Shown: piece after piece, positions 1-11,074 of the stretch
Layout of the letters: each line of letters opens with the position of its first letter
Numbering within the stretch: position 1 is the stretch's first letter
Assembly: GCA_020744225.1 (NCBI GenBank)
Contig: JAGMWG010000020.1
Span: forward strand, 806,001-870,000
DNA: 64,000 nucleotides
Direction: 5' to 3'
DNA from: Paraphoma chrysanthemicola
Lineage: Eukaryota; Ascomycota; Dothideomycetes; Pleosporales; Phaeosphaeriaceae
Position numbers and translations under genes: made by a program
Notes under the pieces: model-generated
What the model was told of the DNA's origin: nothing
The model's input: only the letters and a program-made list of their open reading frames with translations
Databases searched by the model: none

Positions 1-76
1 GTGTTACAAGCTACTAGCACGACGTCTAGGCCATCGCAACCGCAAGGACATCGACAGAGACATCCTATACGAAATC

Positions 77-2124
77 ATGGCGCAGCTCACGGAGCCTTGG
101 CCCCGGGTGCTAGAGCTCGACTACGGGGATTTTGATGGAGCAGGGCAGGGGTGGGAGTGTATTGCTGGCGAAGAGTGGGTGATACTGGATCCGAGGCCAC
201 GGCCTGGAATCGAAGAAGAGGTCAGAAGCATGCTTCCTGCAAGTTTATTTGATCGTCCAGTGGAACAACCCTTGGATCTGGCGCACAAGGTTCGACGCGA
301 TCCGCTCACGGTGCTTCCATATGATGTGTTGTATGGCATCTTCGCACACCTCTCCGTCAAAGACACAAAATGTTTGGTCAATACTTCGTGGCACGTCTTC
401 AACGCGACCCGCGAACCACAGTTCTGGCGACATATGATTCGCCTTCATATTATACCATTCTTCTACGAGCTCGACGATATGCTCAAAGACACAACGTTTC
501 CGGATACCTTTGACTGGCGCGGCGCATTTCAATGGCTCAACGAGATCACGAAACCGAAGTTCGGCATGGAGGGCCCGTTGATGGCGATTGCAAACCGTCG
601 ACGGATCTGGGATGCATGCAGCCAGCTGGCGCCACTGTACCACGAGAAGCTACATGCTGAAGAGTACCACGATCCTGTTGCCGAAGAAGCGGCTGCTATC
701 ATGGCGACAGCAAAAGTATACCACCATGCGGTCACCACATTTCCCCAGCCTGCCGTCAATGAAGTCGCGACCAAGACCATCCAATTTATCTGCTCGTGGT
801 CTGAAGTCGGTTTCCGCGCATGCGACTTCGAGACTTACTGGACCGATGCATATGGCGATTTAGTCGGCATTAGCGTTGACTTCGGCTCGGGTCTACGTAT
901 CTTCGGCAGCACGAATGGCGTCAAGGGTCAGTCTCTACGGATTCCGTCCGGAGCATGGATCCAGGAAATTCGGCTGCGGATCCGTGAAGTCTCGCTGGGG
1001 ACAGGTGATGATAAAGCTCAGATCACTGGACCTGAGGACCTTCGCGCGTTAGGTGCGGCTAGCATCAACGGCATGCAAATAATGTTGACGAATGGGACGG
1101 ACAAGAATATCAGAGGAGCTGGATATGATCGGAATCATCGGAGTCTGCAAGTTCTAGACGGTCTGTGCATGGTCGGTATAACAGGTGAATTCGCAGCGGT
1201 AAGTCGGTTATCAATCCTCTTGATCTGTCCATACTAACTACTCGTACCCAGGACGGCAGAATTTCTTCCATCGGCCTCCTCCAAGCTCCCAACCCATCCA
1301 CTTCTTCCAAATCCACTCCACATCCAACACCAACATACCATCCCTCCCAAACGCACCTCTGGACCCCGAGAGGCACACACGTCTACTCCAGTTCCGGCCT
1401 CACGCACCCCATCTGGTCCAACCCAACAAAAAGCCTGCACGCCTTCCCACCACCCCTCTCTTCATCCCAGCCCGCATTCCCACACCCCGACCTCATCCCT
1501 CACCATATCATCTGCTGGTCCCAACAACCCTCATCATACACAACCCTACGCCAGATCTGCGTCCTCCAAATCCCCGACCAACATGGCACGAGCGTCATCG
1601 GGATATGGCAGAAAACAAACCACATTCACGGCGCCGCGGAACATATCGGGACAAACGGACCCGTGCATGCGATGCTGGGTGACGAGTGGATACAGAATGG
1701 CGATGAGAAGAATGGCAAGTTGGATTTATATGATAAGGCGAAAGCGTGGGATGAGCGGTTCATGACGTACTTTGATATTGATGGCCACGGGGGAGAAGTC
1801 GTGAGCGAAGTACATGTCACGCGTGATCGGCGGTGTATTAAGTTAGTTACGAATCGTGGGCGGGAGGGGATGTTTGGGGATACTGTCTCCGGGGATGATT
1901 TGGACCAAGGGTGTAGGGAATGGGATGTTAAGAAAGCAGAAGCAGATGAGATTATCGTTGGTTTGAGTGCGTGTTTTGGACGCTTGGGTGGGTGGAGTCC
2001 GACGGCGAAGAGGTGGAGTCATTGGGGATTGAGCGATTTGGGGGTTTTGATGGCGAGGGAGGGCGTGGTGGATCCGGCTGATAAGGGCGATGGGGCGAAG
2101 GTGTGGAAGAAGGGATTTTCATAA
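77..2124 (+). CDS. F-box domain protein
   Basis: Two exons, 77..1198 and 1252..2124, encode 664 aa. The 53-nt intron has a GTAAGT donor, an ACTAAC branch site and a CCCAG acceptor; exon 2 continues in phase 0 without a stop. Residues about 73-121 form an F-box (LTVLPYDVLYGIFAHLS, then a Trp/Phe-rich second half ending in FWRHMI). F-box proteins bind Skp1 and carry substrates to SCF ubiquitin ligases. The rest has no repeat class I recognise; residues about 250-375 are Gly-rich and beta-like, as often seen downstream of fungal F-boxes. The ATG at 77 is the first in frame, but only 76 bp lie upstream, so an earlier exon outside the window cannot be excluded. The substrate is unknown. Confidence 0.85.
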
Positions 2125-2323
2125 TCGTGTTGTTTGCATTGGACTAATAATTATTTCATTGCATGTTGGTGGTAGCACCGTAATAAAAGGAAGCCATAAA
2201 GAGGTGGATGCCGGCGTTGTGATAGGCTCTCGTTGCCAAGGTGAGTAGATATGCTAGCCATGCGACTTGCTCTTACCTTCAACATCAAATATCCTTTTTA
2301 AATATTGCGGAGAGCAAGCTCAC

Positions 2324-4540
2324 TTACACGAGAATAATGTCTCTTGCTCCGGGTTGCATCGCGTCCGCCTCTCCGTCCATCAAGCCGTGCACATAAGCAT
2401 CGCTCACAAGCCGCCATTTCTCCATCACGCCTCTGGAAGTTCTTACCTGCCGCAATATATGGGGCGTATAAGCGCCGTTCAACACACAGACCACATCCCC
2501 AGGTCTGACTTCCCTCGTCGCGAAGCCAAGTCTTGCTCGTTCCGTCAGAAATAGCTGTAGATAGCCCAATCGAGACAGCGCATTGTTCCAGCTTGCTACC
2601 GGCGAAGTGAGACCAAGACGCAGCCTAGCGAGCCACTTTCCGACGTCAGAAAGCTCAAAGTCAGACACGCGTTCGCCTTCTGACATTCTTCAAAGCCAGG
2701 GTTAGTACGTCGGAAAGCTCTCGGGTTGGTCCTGTGCTTACCTGAGCAGCATATCAAGCCCTTGGATCACCTGTCTTAATTCTTTGACGCCTATTCGATA
2801 CTCGCGGTATGTGTCCACAGTAAGCGGTCCGAAATCGTTATGCGTCATTCCGCCTGCCAGGGTCCGCACATATGTATCTATTGAAATGGGGTGGTTGTCA
2901 AGGCTCGAGGTTGGACTGTCATATCTTTTACTTGAGTCAAGACAGAATATCGCGTCGGAAATTCTCTCCTCCCAATCAGCTAGATCGAATAAGCGGCCCC
3001 ACTTCGCTTCGAGTTTGGGTCGCTTGTGTAGTGTCCCTGGGTTTTTTTCGTATACGCATTCGACTCGGTCTAGAAATTTCCCTTCCATGACAAGTTCATA
3101 CCATTGTTTGCCTCCTTTGACGTTATCGCTGCATCGACTTGCCTGATATTCGGGCGAGCTTACATGGCCATCAAACGTGTAATTGAGCAGATGGCGCCTT
3201 GGATAACACAAGTACTGTGGAGCTTGGCGGTGGAGATCGGGCACCCAGGATGGCAGACCTATTCTTCGCTTGAAGGTGAATGCCAGGCTTACATAAGTCC
3301 ACCAAAGCCTGGTAAATGGATAGGTTCGCAATATCAAATCCCTGGAAAAGACAGTGTAAAGAAATGGAATGCGTGATCGGTCTGCTACTACCAGGCCTAG
3401 GAAATGTTCATGAGACGATATCCCTGCCACTCCTCGTATACGGTCTTCCGGCATCAGACACTGGTGGTTGCCTATTGCCATCATGATGCTGACCACAAGC
3501 AGCAACTCGTCAGCGCCCACTTGCGTACCTTGCACGATTTCTCTGATATCAAAGACTGATAGTGCATTATTGACTGGGCTGGCAATGGTAATGTCTTTTA
3601 CGAGCTTAGGGTGATGTCTTGCAGCCGCCAATGCTCCGCGCACAGCGTTCTCCAAGATCCGGGCATTGATCTCGTGTTGGCCACATAGGAATACGATCCC
3701 ACGAGCCAACGCTGCTTCCTGTACGATCCACACACGGTCAAACCACGGATTGTTGAGCAAGTAGCGCATTGCCGATAGTACGGCTGGGTCAGCAGCGTCC
3801 AGGCCGAACGAGGTTTGCAACTGCGCACCACTTTCTTTTGCAATGCCACGCGTATCCACTCTTGCGTCCAGGGGTACTTTTCTTCCGACTTGGTCCAGCA
3901 TCCTTATGGCTTCGGGTATCGTCTCCTGCTTGCCCACGAGACCCAACCAGACCCAAACACTTTGCGCTTTCTGGTATATTTGGCTCATCAACCTTATCTG
4001 GTCTGTTTTCTCCTCTTCGTCATCCTGGTTGATACAGAGAGCATCGATCCAGATAGATTCCCCCGTCCCACGCATGCAACGAACGGCCAAGTATGGCAGG
4101 GCTGAATATAAGTTTTGCTGAACCAGAAAACGTTGATTGTTGAGTGTGATGGGTATAGGCTTGGTGCGGAGGCCCCACGTGTATGACAGCGCGTTGAACT
4201 TCAAGTCTGGCTCATCGAGACGGACTGTCTGTAAGTCCCAAACATGCCCGCCAGGCTGACTTAAGGGGGCGGGCCGAAGTAATCGTATCGTGCCTGGCGG
4301 AAGCGGTGCGTAGGTGAAGTGTGGCCGACAAAGTCCTTGCGCGCTCTCGCTCTTCCCGAGGATTTCATGTTGTTTTACGAGCTGCTTCCAGAATTGTCTT
4401 GACGTTTTGATCATTGTTCCCCAGGGAGTGCAGGTAGAGGATGTGGACGAGCAGCTGAAGCCCAAGCAAAGGAGGACCGTTTCGTGAACGCGGCCAACTT
4501 GGTAGGATTGAATGTTAGAAGTAAGAGACAATGAGCGCAA
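2324..4540 (-). CDS. HET-domain protein (heterokaryon incompatibility type)
   Basis: Exons 4540..2742 and 2687..2324 give about 720 aa. The 54-nt intron (GTAAGC donor, TACTAAC branch) splits an AGA codon. The HET domain starts near residue 118: LSYTWG, later WIDALCINQDD, IYQKAQSVWVWLG and a WIVQEAAL motif. The second exon supplies the usual HET C-terminal block, GDVVCVLNGAYTPHILR and YVHGLMDGEA, so the splice is well supported. HET proteins trigger cell death after fusion of incompatible hyphae; the partner and allelic specificity cannot be read from sequence. About 115 residues precede the domain, and a start at the internal Met near residue 43 is possible. The stop lies inside a GTGTAAGTG string, so a further 3' intron is not excluded. 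It converges on the F-box gene (199 bp between stops). Confidence 0.88.
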
Positions 4541-5562
4541 GCGTCATGATTGGAGATGCACTCAACGATCCGAGCCATCTCATCCGGTGATTTTTGTGGA
4601 CAGAAGGAAGGCTATAGCGGCCAAGAATGAATACGACCAGTTGCCGGCTAACCTCCTTTGGTTAGGATGACTGGTGCCAAAGTCGGCGCACTCATGAATC
4701 CCTCCCATTGATGTCTTCCATGATCGACAGTCCAGCACCTTTTGCTCTCGTGAGAGACCTGCCCCAGGTGTACATTGTGTTTACTATGACGAGGTTTTAT
4801 TGAACAGCCAATTCGCCTGCTCACACATTTCAAGCGCTATGCGGTACTTCGAAAGCGATGCGAAAGCATTTATGCAAACCAGTATTGACCAAAAGGCTGC
4901 CTGAATGGGGTCATGCTCCCAAGCGATAGCAGCATTTCCCATGATCATCTCAGAAGTTTTACTTGGGTCCACTTAGGAGGCTTGACATTAGCACGGCTCC
5001 TTCGTGGCCAGCGTCTACCCTGTTCATGGGGAAGACACATGCAAGTGAGAGAGAGACGCTTAATTTGAGGGGATATGCGCTGAGGACGCTCGATGGCGGC
5101 CACATAGAATTGCTGCTGCGAGTATCATGAGGTGCAATACTCTCAAGCAGGATATTACCTTACGAGCTCAGGATCAGATCTAAATTAAGTGAATCAAAGC
5201 TTAGCGAGCGCCGACGCGTTGTCTCGAGTCGCACGAATTCCCCCGACACCACCTTTGCCACCACCACACCACACGAACTTCGACTTCCTCACCCAACGAA
5301 GACTGTTTGTCGGAGTTCGGAATAAGAATAACGTCAAAGGAGATGACGGGAGACGGGACGACCCTTGTCGAGGCTGGCGCATGACCCTTTGCCGCTAGCC
5401 GTCACTGCGGGGTGGGTCTTCTGCAGGTGCACAGCTGCGCAGCGAGCACGCAAACACGGGTTCGACTCAGTCTTCGTCACTTCACCGGTCTTCTTCCCTC
5501 AGTCTCTTCTCGCTGTTTTCGCGGGTGGAGCCTAGGATGCATCTTCTCCAGCATACAGCATC
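4541..5562. other. intergenic, divergent promoter region
   Basis: Lies between the HET gene start (minus) and the MFS gene start (plus), so it should hold both promoters. Short open frames here lack splice or motif support. A pyrimidine-rich, CACC-rich stretch around 5240-5280 lies in the likely 5' leader region of the transporter. No repeat was recognised. Confidence 0.5.
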
Positions 5563-7494
5563 ATGACAGAACATCGGTTGCCAGTCAAGCAACTGGTTAT
5601 TCTTTGTAATACAACCCTCGAGCTATTGAGCTTCAGTTCGCGTGCTAACTTCGCTGCAGCAATATGTCGCTTCGCCGAACCTATCGCCCTCACGTCCGTG
5701 TGGCCGTACGTACCCGAGATGATGGAGTCGTTTGGCGTTCCTGAAAACGACATTGCGCGCTGGGCGGGTGTCGCGTCCGCCATCTTCTCGCTCTCCCAAG
5801 CTTTCACCGGCCTGCTATGGGGCGCTGCGTCGGATAAATATGGTCGGAAACCCATAATACTGCTGGGCCTGTTCAACACCATGTGGACGATGGTGCTGTG
5901 GGGTTTCTCTACGAGTCTGCCCATGGCATTGGCTGCGCGAGCACTGCAGGGCTTGGGAAATGGGAATGTTGGCATCCTACGCACCACGGTAGCTGAATTA
6001 TGTCCCTGGAAAGAGCTGCAGCCTCGCGCATTCTCAATTATGCCGCTGGTGTATACTGTTGGAGCCATCATTGGACCAACGTTTGGAGGTGCCATGTCCA
6101 ACCCGCTTGGCATAGATCCTCGAAAACCGCGAGGAAGCGCATTCCTTGCACGATTCCCATACATTCTGCCGAATCTTGCAGCAGCGGTCTTTTTCACTGT
6201 CGGCATCATCGTTGGATGGCTGTTCCTCAAGGAGACGCTAGAGAGCAAAAAACACCATCAAGACCTTGGCCTGAGAACTGGAACCAAGATCACAGCGTTC
6301 GTACGTAAGACTTTTGGGATACAAAAGAAGAATAAAAGTCTTTACGATGAAAGAGAGCCACTGTTGGGTCAGCGCAAGGTTTTCAACGACGACCAAGTAG
6401 AGACAGAGGGGCCACTCGGCGTGGCAAACGAGATTGTCAAGAAAGACGCGCCCAAAATTCGCGATGTATTGACATATCAGACGACACTCAATCTGGTAGT
6501 CTACACGCTACTCGCGCTGTACACTCTTGCTTACGATCAATTGCTACCCGTATTCATGCATCACCCCCCGCAATCCCTGGATGATCCCAATGTCAAACTG
6601 CCACTCAAGTTCGCAGGTGGATTTGGTATCGACTCGCGTCGCATTGGCGCCATCTTTACATTCTTCGCCGTATCTTCGACGATTTGGCAATTCCTTCTAT
6701 TCCCGCCAATCGCACGCTACCTTGGTGTTCTCCGCTGCTTGCGCATTGCGTTTCTCATCTTTCCATTCGTCTACTTTGTCACACCTTTCGTCAGTCTCAT
6801 TCCTGATCCATGGACAAAGCAGGTAGTCATGGTGGTATTGCTCATGATCAGAGGTGTGGGAGGGACGTTCGCGTTTCCGACATCGACCATCATGCTCACC
6901 AATAGCGCGAGTAGCCTACGCGTTCTCGGCACGGTGAACGGTCTTGCGACCAGTGTCTCAGCTGTCGGACGCGCTGCTGGCCCAGCAGTTGGCGGAGGAC
7001 TGTTCTCGTGGGGCGTTAAGCGTGGTTACGTGATTGTACCATTCTGGACGCTATCGGCTATTGCACTACTCGCATCGATCCCGACGTGGTGGCTAGTCGA
7101 GGGAAAAGGCTTCGGAGACGACTCAGACGAAGACGAGGAGAGCGCCGAATCAATCACCTCGCGCGAGGACGAAGCCAGTAACCTCGGCATCGATGATGAC
7201 AACCATACGGAATCAGAGTTTGGCGAGCCAGCAAACCTGCTCAGCTATACAAGCACACGCTCTAGTACGGCTATGCTCTCAGACGACGAGTCAGATGAGG
7301 CAGATGAGGAAGGGCGACGACGACGTTCAGATGCATTGGGCAGCACGAGAAGTCATTCGCAAGGTCGACGACGAAACATAGTTCGAAGGAGATCTTCGGT
7401 GCCAATTGGCATGGGTGTTGGGTTTAGAAGGTTGAGTTCAAACTTGGGAAGTACTGGTGTAGGAGCTGGTGGCACGAGTTGGGGCGGCACGTGA
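5563..7494 (+). CDS. MFS transporter, ZIFL/YCR023C-like drug or metal carrier
   Basis: Exons 5563..5605 and 5660..7494 encode 625 aa. The 54-nt intron (GTAATA donor, GCTAAC branch, GCTGCAG acceptor) is a multiple of three and stop-free, so unspliced translation would add 18 residues. Splicing restores the family N-terminus LVILSICRFAEPIALTSV, which is why I accept it. There are about 12 membrane helices; the loop after helix 2 carries MFS motif A as GAASDKYGRKP (about residues 69-79). A long cytosolic loop contains DEREPLLG, and a roughly 120-residue acidic, Ser/Arg-rich tail follows helix 12, probably cytosolic and phosphorylated. The family exports small molecules by proton antiport; the substrate cannot be predicted. 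Confidence 0.9.
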   Translation: MTEHRLPVKQLVILCNTTLELLSFSSRANFAAAICRFAEPIALTSVWPYVPEMMESFGVPENDIARWAGVASAIFSLSQAFTGLLWGAASDKYGRKPIILLGLFNTMWTMVLWGFSTSLPMALAARALQGLGNGNVGILRTTVAELCPWKELQPRAFSIMPLVYTVGAIIGPTFGGAMSNPLGIDPRKPRGSAFLARFPYILPNLAAAVFFTVGIIVGWLFLKETLESKKHHQDLGLRTGTKITAFVRKTFGIQKKNKSLYDEREPLLGQRKVFNDDQVETEGPLGVANEIVKKDAPKIRDVLTYQTTLNLVVYTLLALYTLAYDQLLPVFMHHPPQSLDDPNVKLPLKFAGGFGIDSRRIGAIFTFFAVSSTIWQFLLFPPIARYLGVLRCLRIAFLIFPFVYFVTPFVSLIPDPWTKQVVMVVLLMIRGVGGTFAFPTSTIMLTNSASSLRVLGTVNGLATSVSAVGRAAGPAVGGGLFSWGVKRGYVIVPFWTLSAIALLASIPTWWLVEGKGFGDDSDEDEESAESITSREDEASNLGIDDDNHTESEFGEPANLLSYTSTRSSTAMLSDDESDEADEEGRRRRSDALGSTRSHSQGRRRNIVRRRSSVPIGMGVGFRRLSSNLGSTGVGAGGTSWGGT

Positions 7495-8004
7495 AAAATT
7501 CGAGGGGAAGCATTTGTTTGGGAGTACTCATGATTATGTTATCAAGTTCAATACATTCAACTTTACTTCTATCTTTCGAATGCTATCCTTGCTTTGTACG
7601 CGGTGACGACTTGAGTATTAGTTGTATTCTTAGCCCGACGTCAATTCTGCTCTACCACAAGGCAAACTTGAGATTCTAGTGTGCGATCTACCACCATATT
7701 ATGGGTTCACAATGTACGCATGTAGAATGCTACGATAGCCTAGTCGAGCACCTTTCCAAAGTGCAGATGGCCAGGCTTTTGGGCGCATGCGCGGTCATGG
7801 CGTTGCACTGACTGTAATTGCTGCAGCCGGTTGTACGTGCGGTACGACGACATTTGGTTGGAAAAGACGGTTCCCAGATCGAGGCGTAAGGAGAAGACGT
7901 GAATGTCGCCAACGAAACCAGAGCGAGCTAATAACATAAACTCCATCTCAGAAGCTGGCGCAGTTCGTGCGTGATACGTCTGGTCATGTTCCACAGCCAT
8001 AACA
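7495..8004. other. intergenic
   Basis: This is the 3' flank of the MFS gene and of the DUF7580 fragment, which converge here. A 114-codon open frame on the minus strand (8084 down to 7740) overlaps the fragment in another frame and shows no recognisable motif, so I do not call it. Nothing else was seen. Confidence 0.4.
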
Positions 8005-8430
8005 TCACGGCCCGTTCGTCGCATACTCGTAGTCTTGCCGCAGAGGCACGACAACGCCTTGATAAAATCGTTCCCTGAGGTCATCGTCCTTCAGACTATG
8101 TACGACAACGTCGAAACTGCAGTGCACGCATCTTCGTGCCGCGTTGGCGAAATTGGGCAGCTCACATTGGTGCACGGTTTCGATCAGGTGACACGCTATG
8201 GAGCAATCCGTTAGGGGCGTGCGGTTGCCATTGTCGTCGAGGTCGTCTAGCGTTTGGAACGTTTCCAGTCGTCTTCCGTAAGATATCTCTAGTAGGGCAA
8301 CGCCGAGCGCAAAAATGGTTGTGTTTCTTACAAAGGGATGTCTTTTGTTTGGAGGGCAGCCTTTGCCGATCAACTGGAGATTTTTCCATGCGTATGGTTC
8401 CTCAGTCACAGACGTGCCTTTGTTGATAAC
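8005..8430 (-). pseudogene. DUF7580-type C-terminal fragment
   Basis: About 140 codons open from 8430 to the stop at 8005 match the end of fungal DUF7580 proteins. Visible blocks are a kinase-like FALGVALLEISYGRR, then RRCVHCSFD, and finally YQGVVVPLRQD. The same blocks occur at the end of the complete gene at 58356-60217 (FCLGIVLLEIAHC, RCLRCDF, VVYPLEVLV). An in-frame TAA closes the frame just upstream. A good donor (GTGAGT near 8473) and acceptors near 8420-8433 exist, but joining them puts a TGA in the preceding exon, and the 8470-8650 region has stops in all relevant frames. There is no proper start. I read it as a decayed remnant; a rearranged or mis-assembled gene is the alternative. 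Confidence 0.6.
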
Positions 8431-9152
8431 TTAACCCAGCCATTCGTGTCCTACTCTTTGGCATTGTACTCACCTGATCAATTGGAGAGCAAGGATCTTC
8501 CCTTTCGAGAGTTTTCTTGGGATGACCTTGTGAGATGGGCTTGGGCTAGTGATCTACCAAACCGTCATCGACTAAACATCACAGCTGCTAGAAACATGGT
8601 CCAATTGCTTAGTGCAAGCTTGCACGGACAGTGTCTGACCATGACTGAGTTGAGCATGAACCACCGAGAAAATGAGCCGGAAGTATCGAATTCTCGAAAC
8701 TCTCGTCTAGTGTACGCGTTGTAGACGGTATCGTCGGTGCGTTTGATGGGAATTTGTATTCTCAATCTTCTCTCAGCATTCATGCAAACCAAACATTTAG
8801 AGGACTAAAACTTTGGAAAACATACTAAGGATAACCCACATCAATTAGAATATCTTTACTGACAAGAGTCTCGCCTGCTGTTCGTTCGTCGTTCGTCTTG
8901 GGTGAGCATTTGGAGCGAAGAAACTAATTATGGACACATGTTTCTGAGGACGTCAAATGTAGCTAATAACACGAGCTTGCTGGCATAGATGCTCAGAGTG
9001 AGTTTTTCATAAACGGTGAAGACTTGATTACGAAACTGTGTTCGCATCATTGGCTTTCCGTGTCAGGGCACTTCTAACCTTTGGATTTGTTGTGGCATAA
9101 ACGAATGTTGAGCTTGAAGCTCGCAATGTAAAATCTCAATAGAAGCAGTCCT
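8431..9152. other. intergenic with decayed 5' part of the DUF7580 fragment
   Basis: Minus-strand sequence from about 8700 down to 8431 should hold the rest of the DUF7580 gene but contains stops in each frame. From 8800 to 9152 I see only AT-rich flank and the likely 3' UTR of the next minus-strand gene. Confidence 0.35.
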
Positions 9153-9896
9153 TCAACAACCACCCCCACCACCATCGCCGCCGCCACCTGCACCGCCGTC
9201 GCCACCTCCGCCCGAATCTCCACCTCCCCAACTACTACCTCCGTCACCGATCCAAGGAAGGTACACCAAGCCGATTGTATAGGCACCTGTATTACCATTC
9301 GACCCAGCATGGTCATTTACGTACCCAGTCCGCGCTCCAGAACGCCTCGCCTTCCGCCAATGATGAAAATCGATTCCCGCCAGAGCAACATATACAATAT
9401 ACAAAATAAGAATCAAAATCGCAAACGCTAAACTCGCATTCAGCAAGCTCTCATCCACATTCCGAAACTCCTGCTTCCCAGACCCCGAACGCAGCGACAA
9501 TTGATAGCAAAACCGATCTTCAATCACCCATAGATTAATATGGCACTGAAACCACCACGCGATCGTCGTGATCCAGCCCGCGCACATGATGCACGCATAT
9601 ATTAGGGAGTAGAGAAGTGGGATTGGGATCGTGCGATAGGCACACATGTTGAAGCAGGAGAAGATCAAGGTCACCCCGGGAGGGATGAAGTATGCAGACC
9701 CGGCGCCGGCTGAGCTCCATGAGACGTCTGGTGGATTGGACCATGTGGGCGCGTGTTTGACTTGCGACATGTAGATGCACGCGAGGATTAAGCAGACGGC
9801 TGAGAAGGGGATAAGGAAGAATTCGAGAGCGAGGGGTGGGCGCGGATCGTGGGTGCTAGGCTGCGCAAAATTGTGGTGCTTCCGATGGCGACCCAT
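9153..9896 (-). CDS. small integral membrane protein with Gly-rich tail
   Basis: The ATG at 9896 gives 247 aa; the frame is open further upstream, but that part is not membrane-protein-like and lacks support. Four hydrophobic segments are visible: about residues 25-45 (ALEFFLIPFSAVCLILACIY), 70-90, 95-115 and 155-180 (LAFAILILILYIVYVALAG). The layout resembles MARVEL-like fungal membrane proteins, which I cannot confirm. The C-terminal 35 residues are almost pure Gly with Asp/Ser and end GGGGGC. The Gly repeat is GGN/GGC-coded, so unequal-repeat length change is likely between strains. Function unknown. Confidence 0.65.
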   Translation of the reverse strand: MGRHRKHHNFAQPSTHDPRPPLALEFFLIPFSAVCLILACIYMSQVKHAPTWSNPPDVSWSSAGAGSAYFIPPGVTLIFSCFNMCAYRTIPIPLLYSLIYACIMCAGWITTIAWWFQCHINLWVIEDRFCYQLSLRSGSGKQEFRNVDESLLNASLAFAILILILYIVYVALAGIDFHHWRKARRSGARTGYVNDHAGSNGNTGAYTIGLVYLPWIGDGGSSWGGGDSGGGGDGGAGGGGDGGGGGC

Positions 9897-10585
9897 TGTG
9901 CATTGATTATTAATATGTGCTGGATTGAGAGTGTAGGAGAGTTGGAGTTGCTGTGGCTGGGTACCTTTTCTAATCAGGTCTGAGGCTTGACCACGTGGGG
10001 AGCAGAGATGCACAGCCTTGTTTCCAAAACGCAAGGCTGAGCGAATACGAGCTGTTTTATTCCCGAATGTTGACTTGACGGTGTAGATCGTGTGCGCTAA
10101 TAAGATCGCGCTTTCTCGAGCCATTAGCCTTATTGTCTTGACCACTCATGTAGCTATGCACCACCGTCAATGGATCTAAGAGAGACCACGCTCAACTGTC
10201 CAACGGTGGCGATAGGTTATAATAGCGTATCATCTCTAACATGACGGACATGTATCTAGTGCCACGGCGTGTACCCTTTGTCAACGCATTCCGTCCTTCC
10301 GAACTTCGAGGAACAGTTCATGAAACAGGTCTGACAGGTAATTATCCTACTTCGGTTCGAAAGGCATGTTAATATCCAGAAGCAGCCGCCGCTAAGCTTT
10401 GCCTTGCTCGCTTAGGAGGCGATCCCACCTCTTAGCCAACCAGGACCGACACCACCGCAACACCATACTTTACACGCCAGAGTCATCGTAGTGTATCTTA
10501 TATTATAAGGACCGGACTCGATAAAGTCTGAGAAAGATATGAGGACCTCAATAAATGACGTAAATGCCCTGTTACAGTGGCAATG
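9897..10585. other. intergenic
   Basis: Upstream region of the small membrane protein. No gene, repeat or RNA was recognised. Confidence 0.4.
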
Positions 10586-11074
10586 TCAATCGCAAGCCTG
10601 CACGACTCCTTCGCCAACCAAGCCGACTCTTGCATAACAACCTGTTACGGGCCCCTTGCAATTACTAGAACATTGGTAATTACTATCGTAAAGGACTACG
10701 GTGGCATGAGTTTGATCCACATGCTCTAATTCGGCGGGATACTTTCTCAGTTCGATGTTTGTATCAGCTGCCAAGGAAGACCATGGCGTGAGGCGTTCAT
10801 GACATGCAGGCGAGAATCCTTCCGCGGGAACTACCCGCGGAGGAGGCAGAGAAGGAGATAGCATTGCTGTATCGCCTGCATGCAGATCCTGAAAAATGCC
10901 AAACCAGCGCGTGCAGAACAACGAGCCCTCGCGAAAGATGATCTTACTGGAGCCAAACGTTCTAGGAATATCGAAGTAGTAACTTAGGCGCGACGACATG
11001 TTCATTGCCAGGTCACAATACAACGTATACATATGTTGCTTATCTGTATTGATCTGTGAGAAGCATGACGTCAC
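10586..11074 (-). CDS. doubtful hypothetical protein
   Basis: An uninterrupted 162-codon frame with an ATG start at 11074. It has eight or more cysteines (several close to the C-terminus, near SSNCKG and TGCYA), no clear signal peptide and no domain I know. Nothing in its splice context or neighbours supports it. It may be a chance frame or a decayed gene. Confidence 0.22.
   Translation of the reverse strand: MTSCFSQINTDKQHMYTLYCDLAMNMSSRLSYYFDIPRTFGSSKIIFREGSLFCTRWFGIFQDLHAGDTAMLSPSLPPPRVVPAEGFSPACHERLTPWSSLAADTNIELRKYPAELEHVDQTHATVVLYDSNYQCSSNCKGPVTGCYARVGLVGEGVVQACD

Noticed and set aside
4784..4972. 62-codon minus frame with a helical, HeLo/STAND-like feel (AAFWSILVCINAFASLSK)
   Set aside because: Too short, no splice continuation and no second motif; could be chance.
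5532..6248. 238-codon minus frame inside the MFS gene
   Set aside because: Antisense shadow; composition mirrors the membrane-protein codons.
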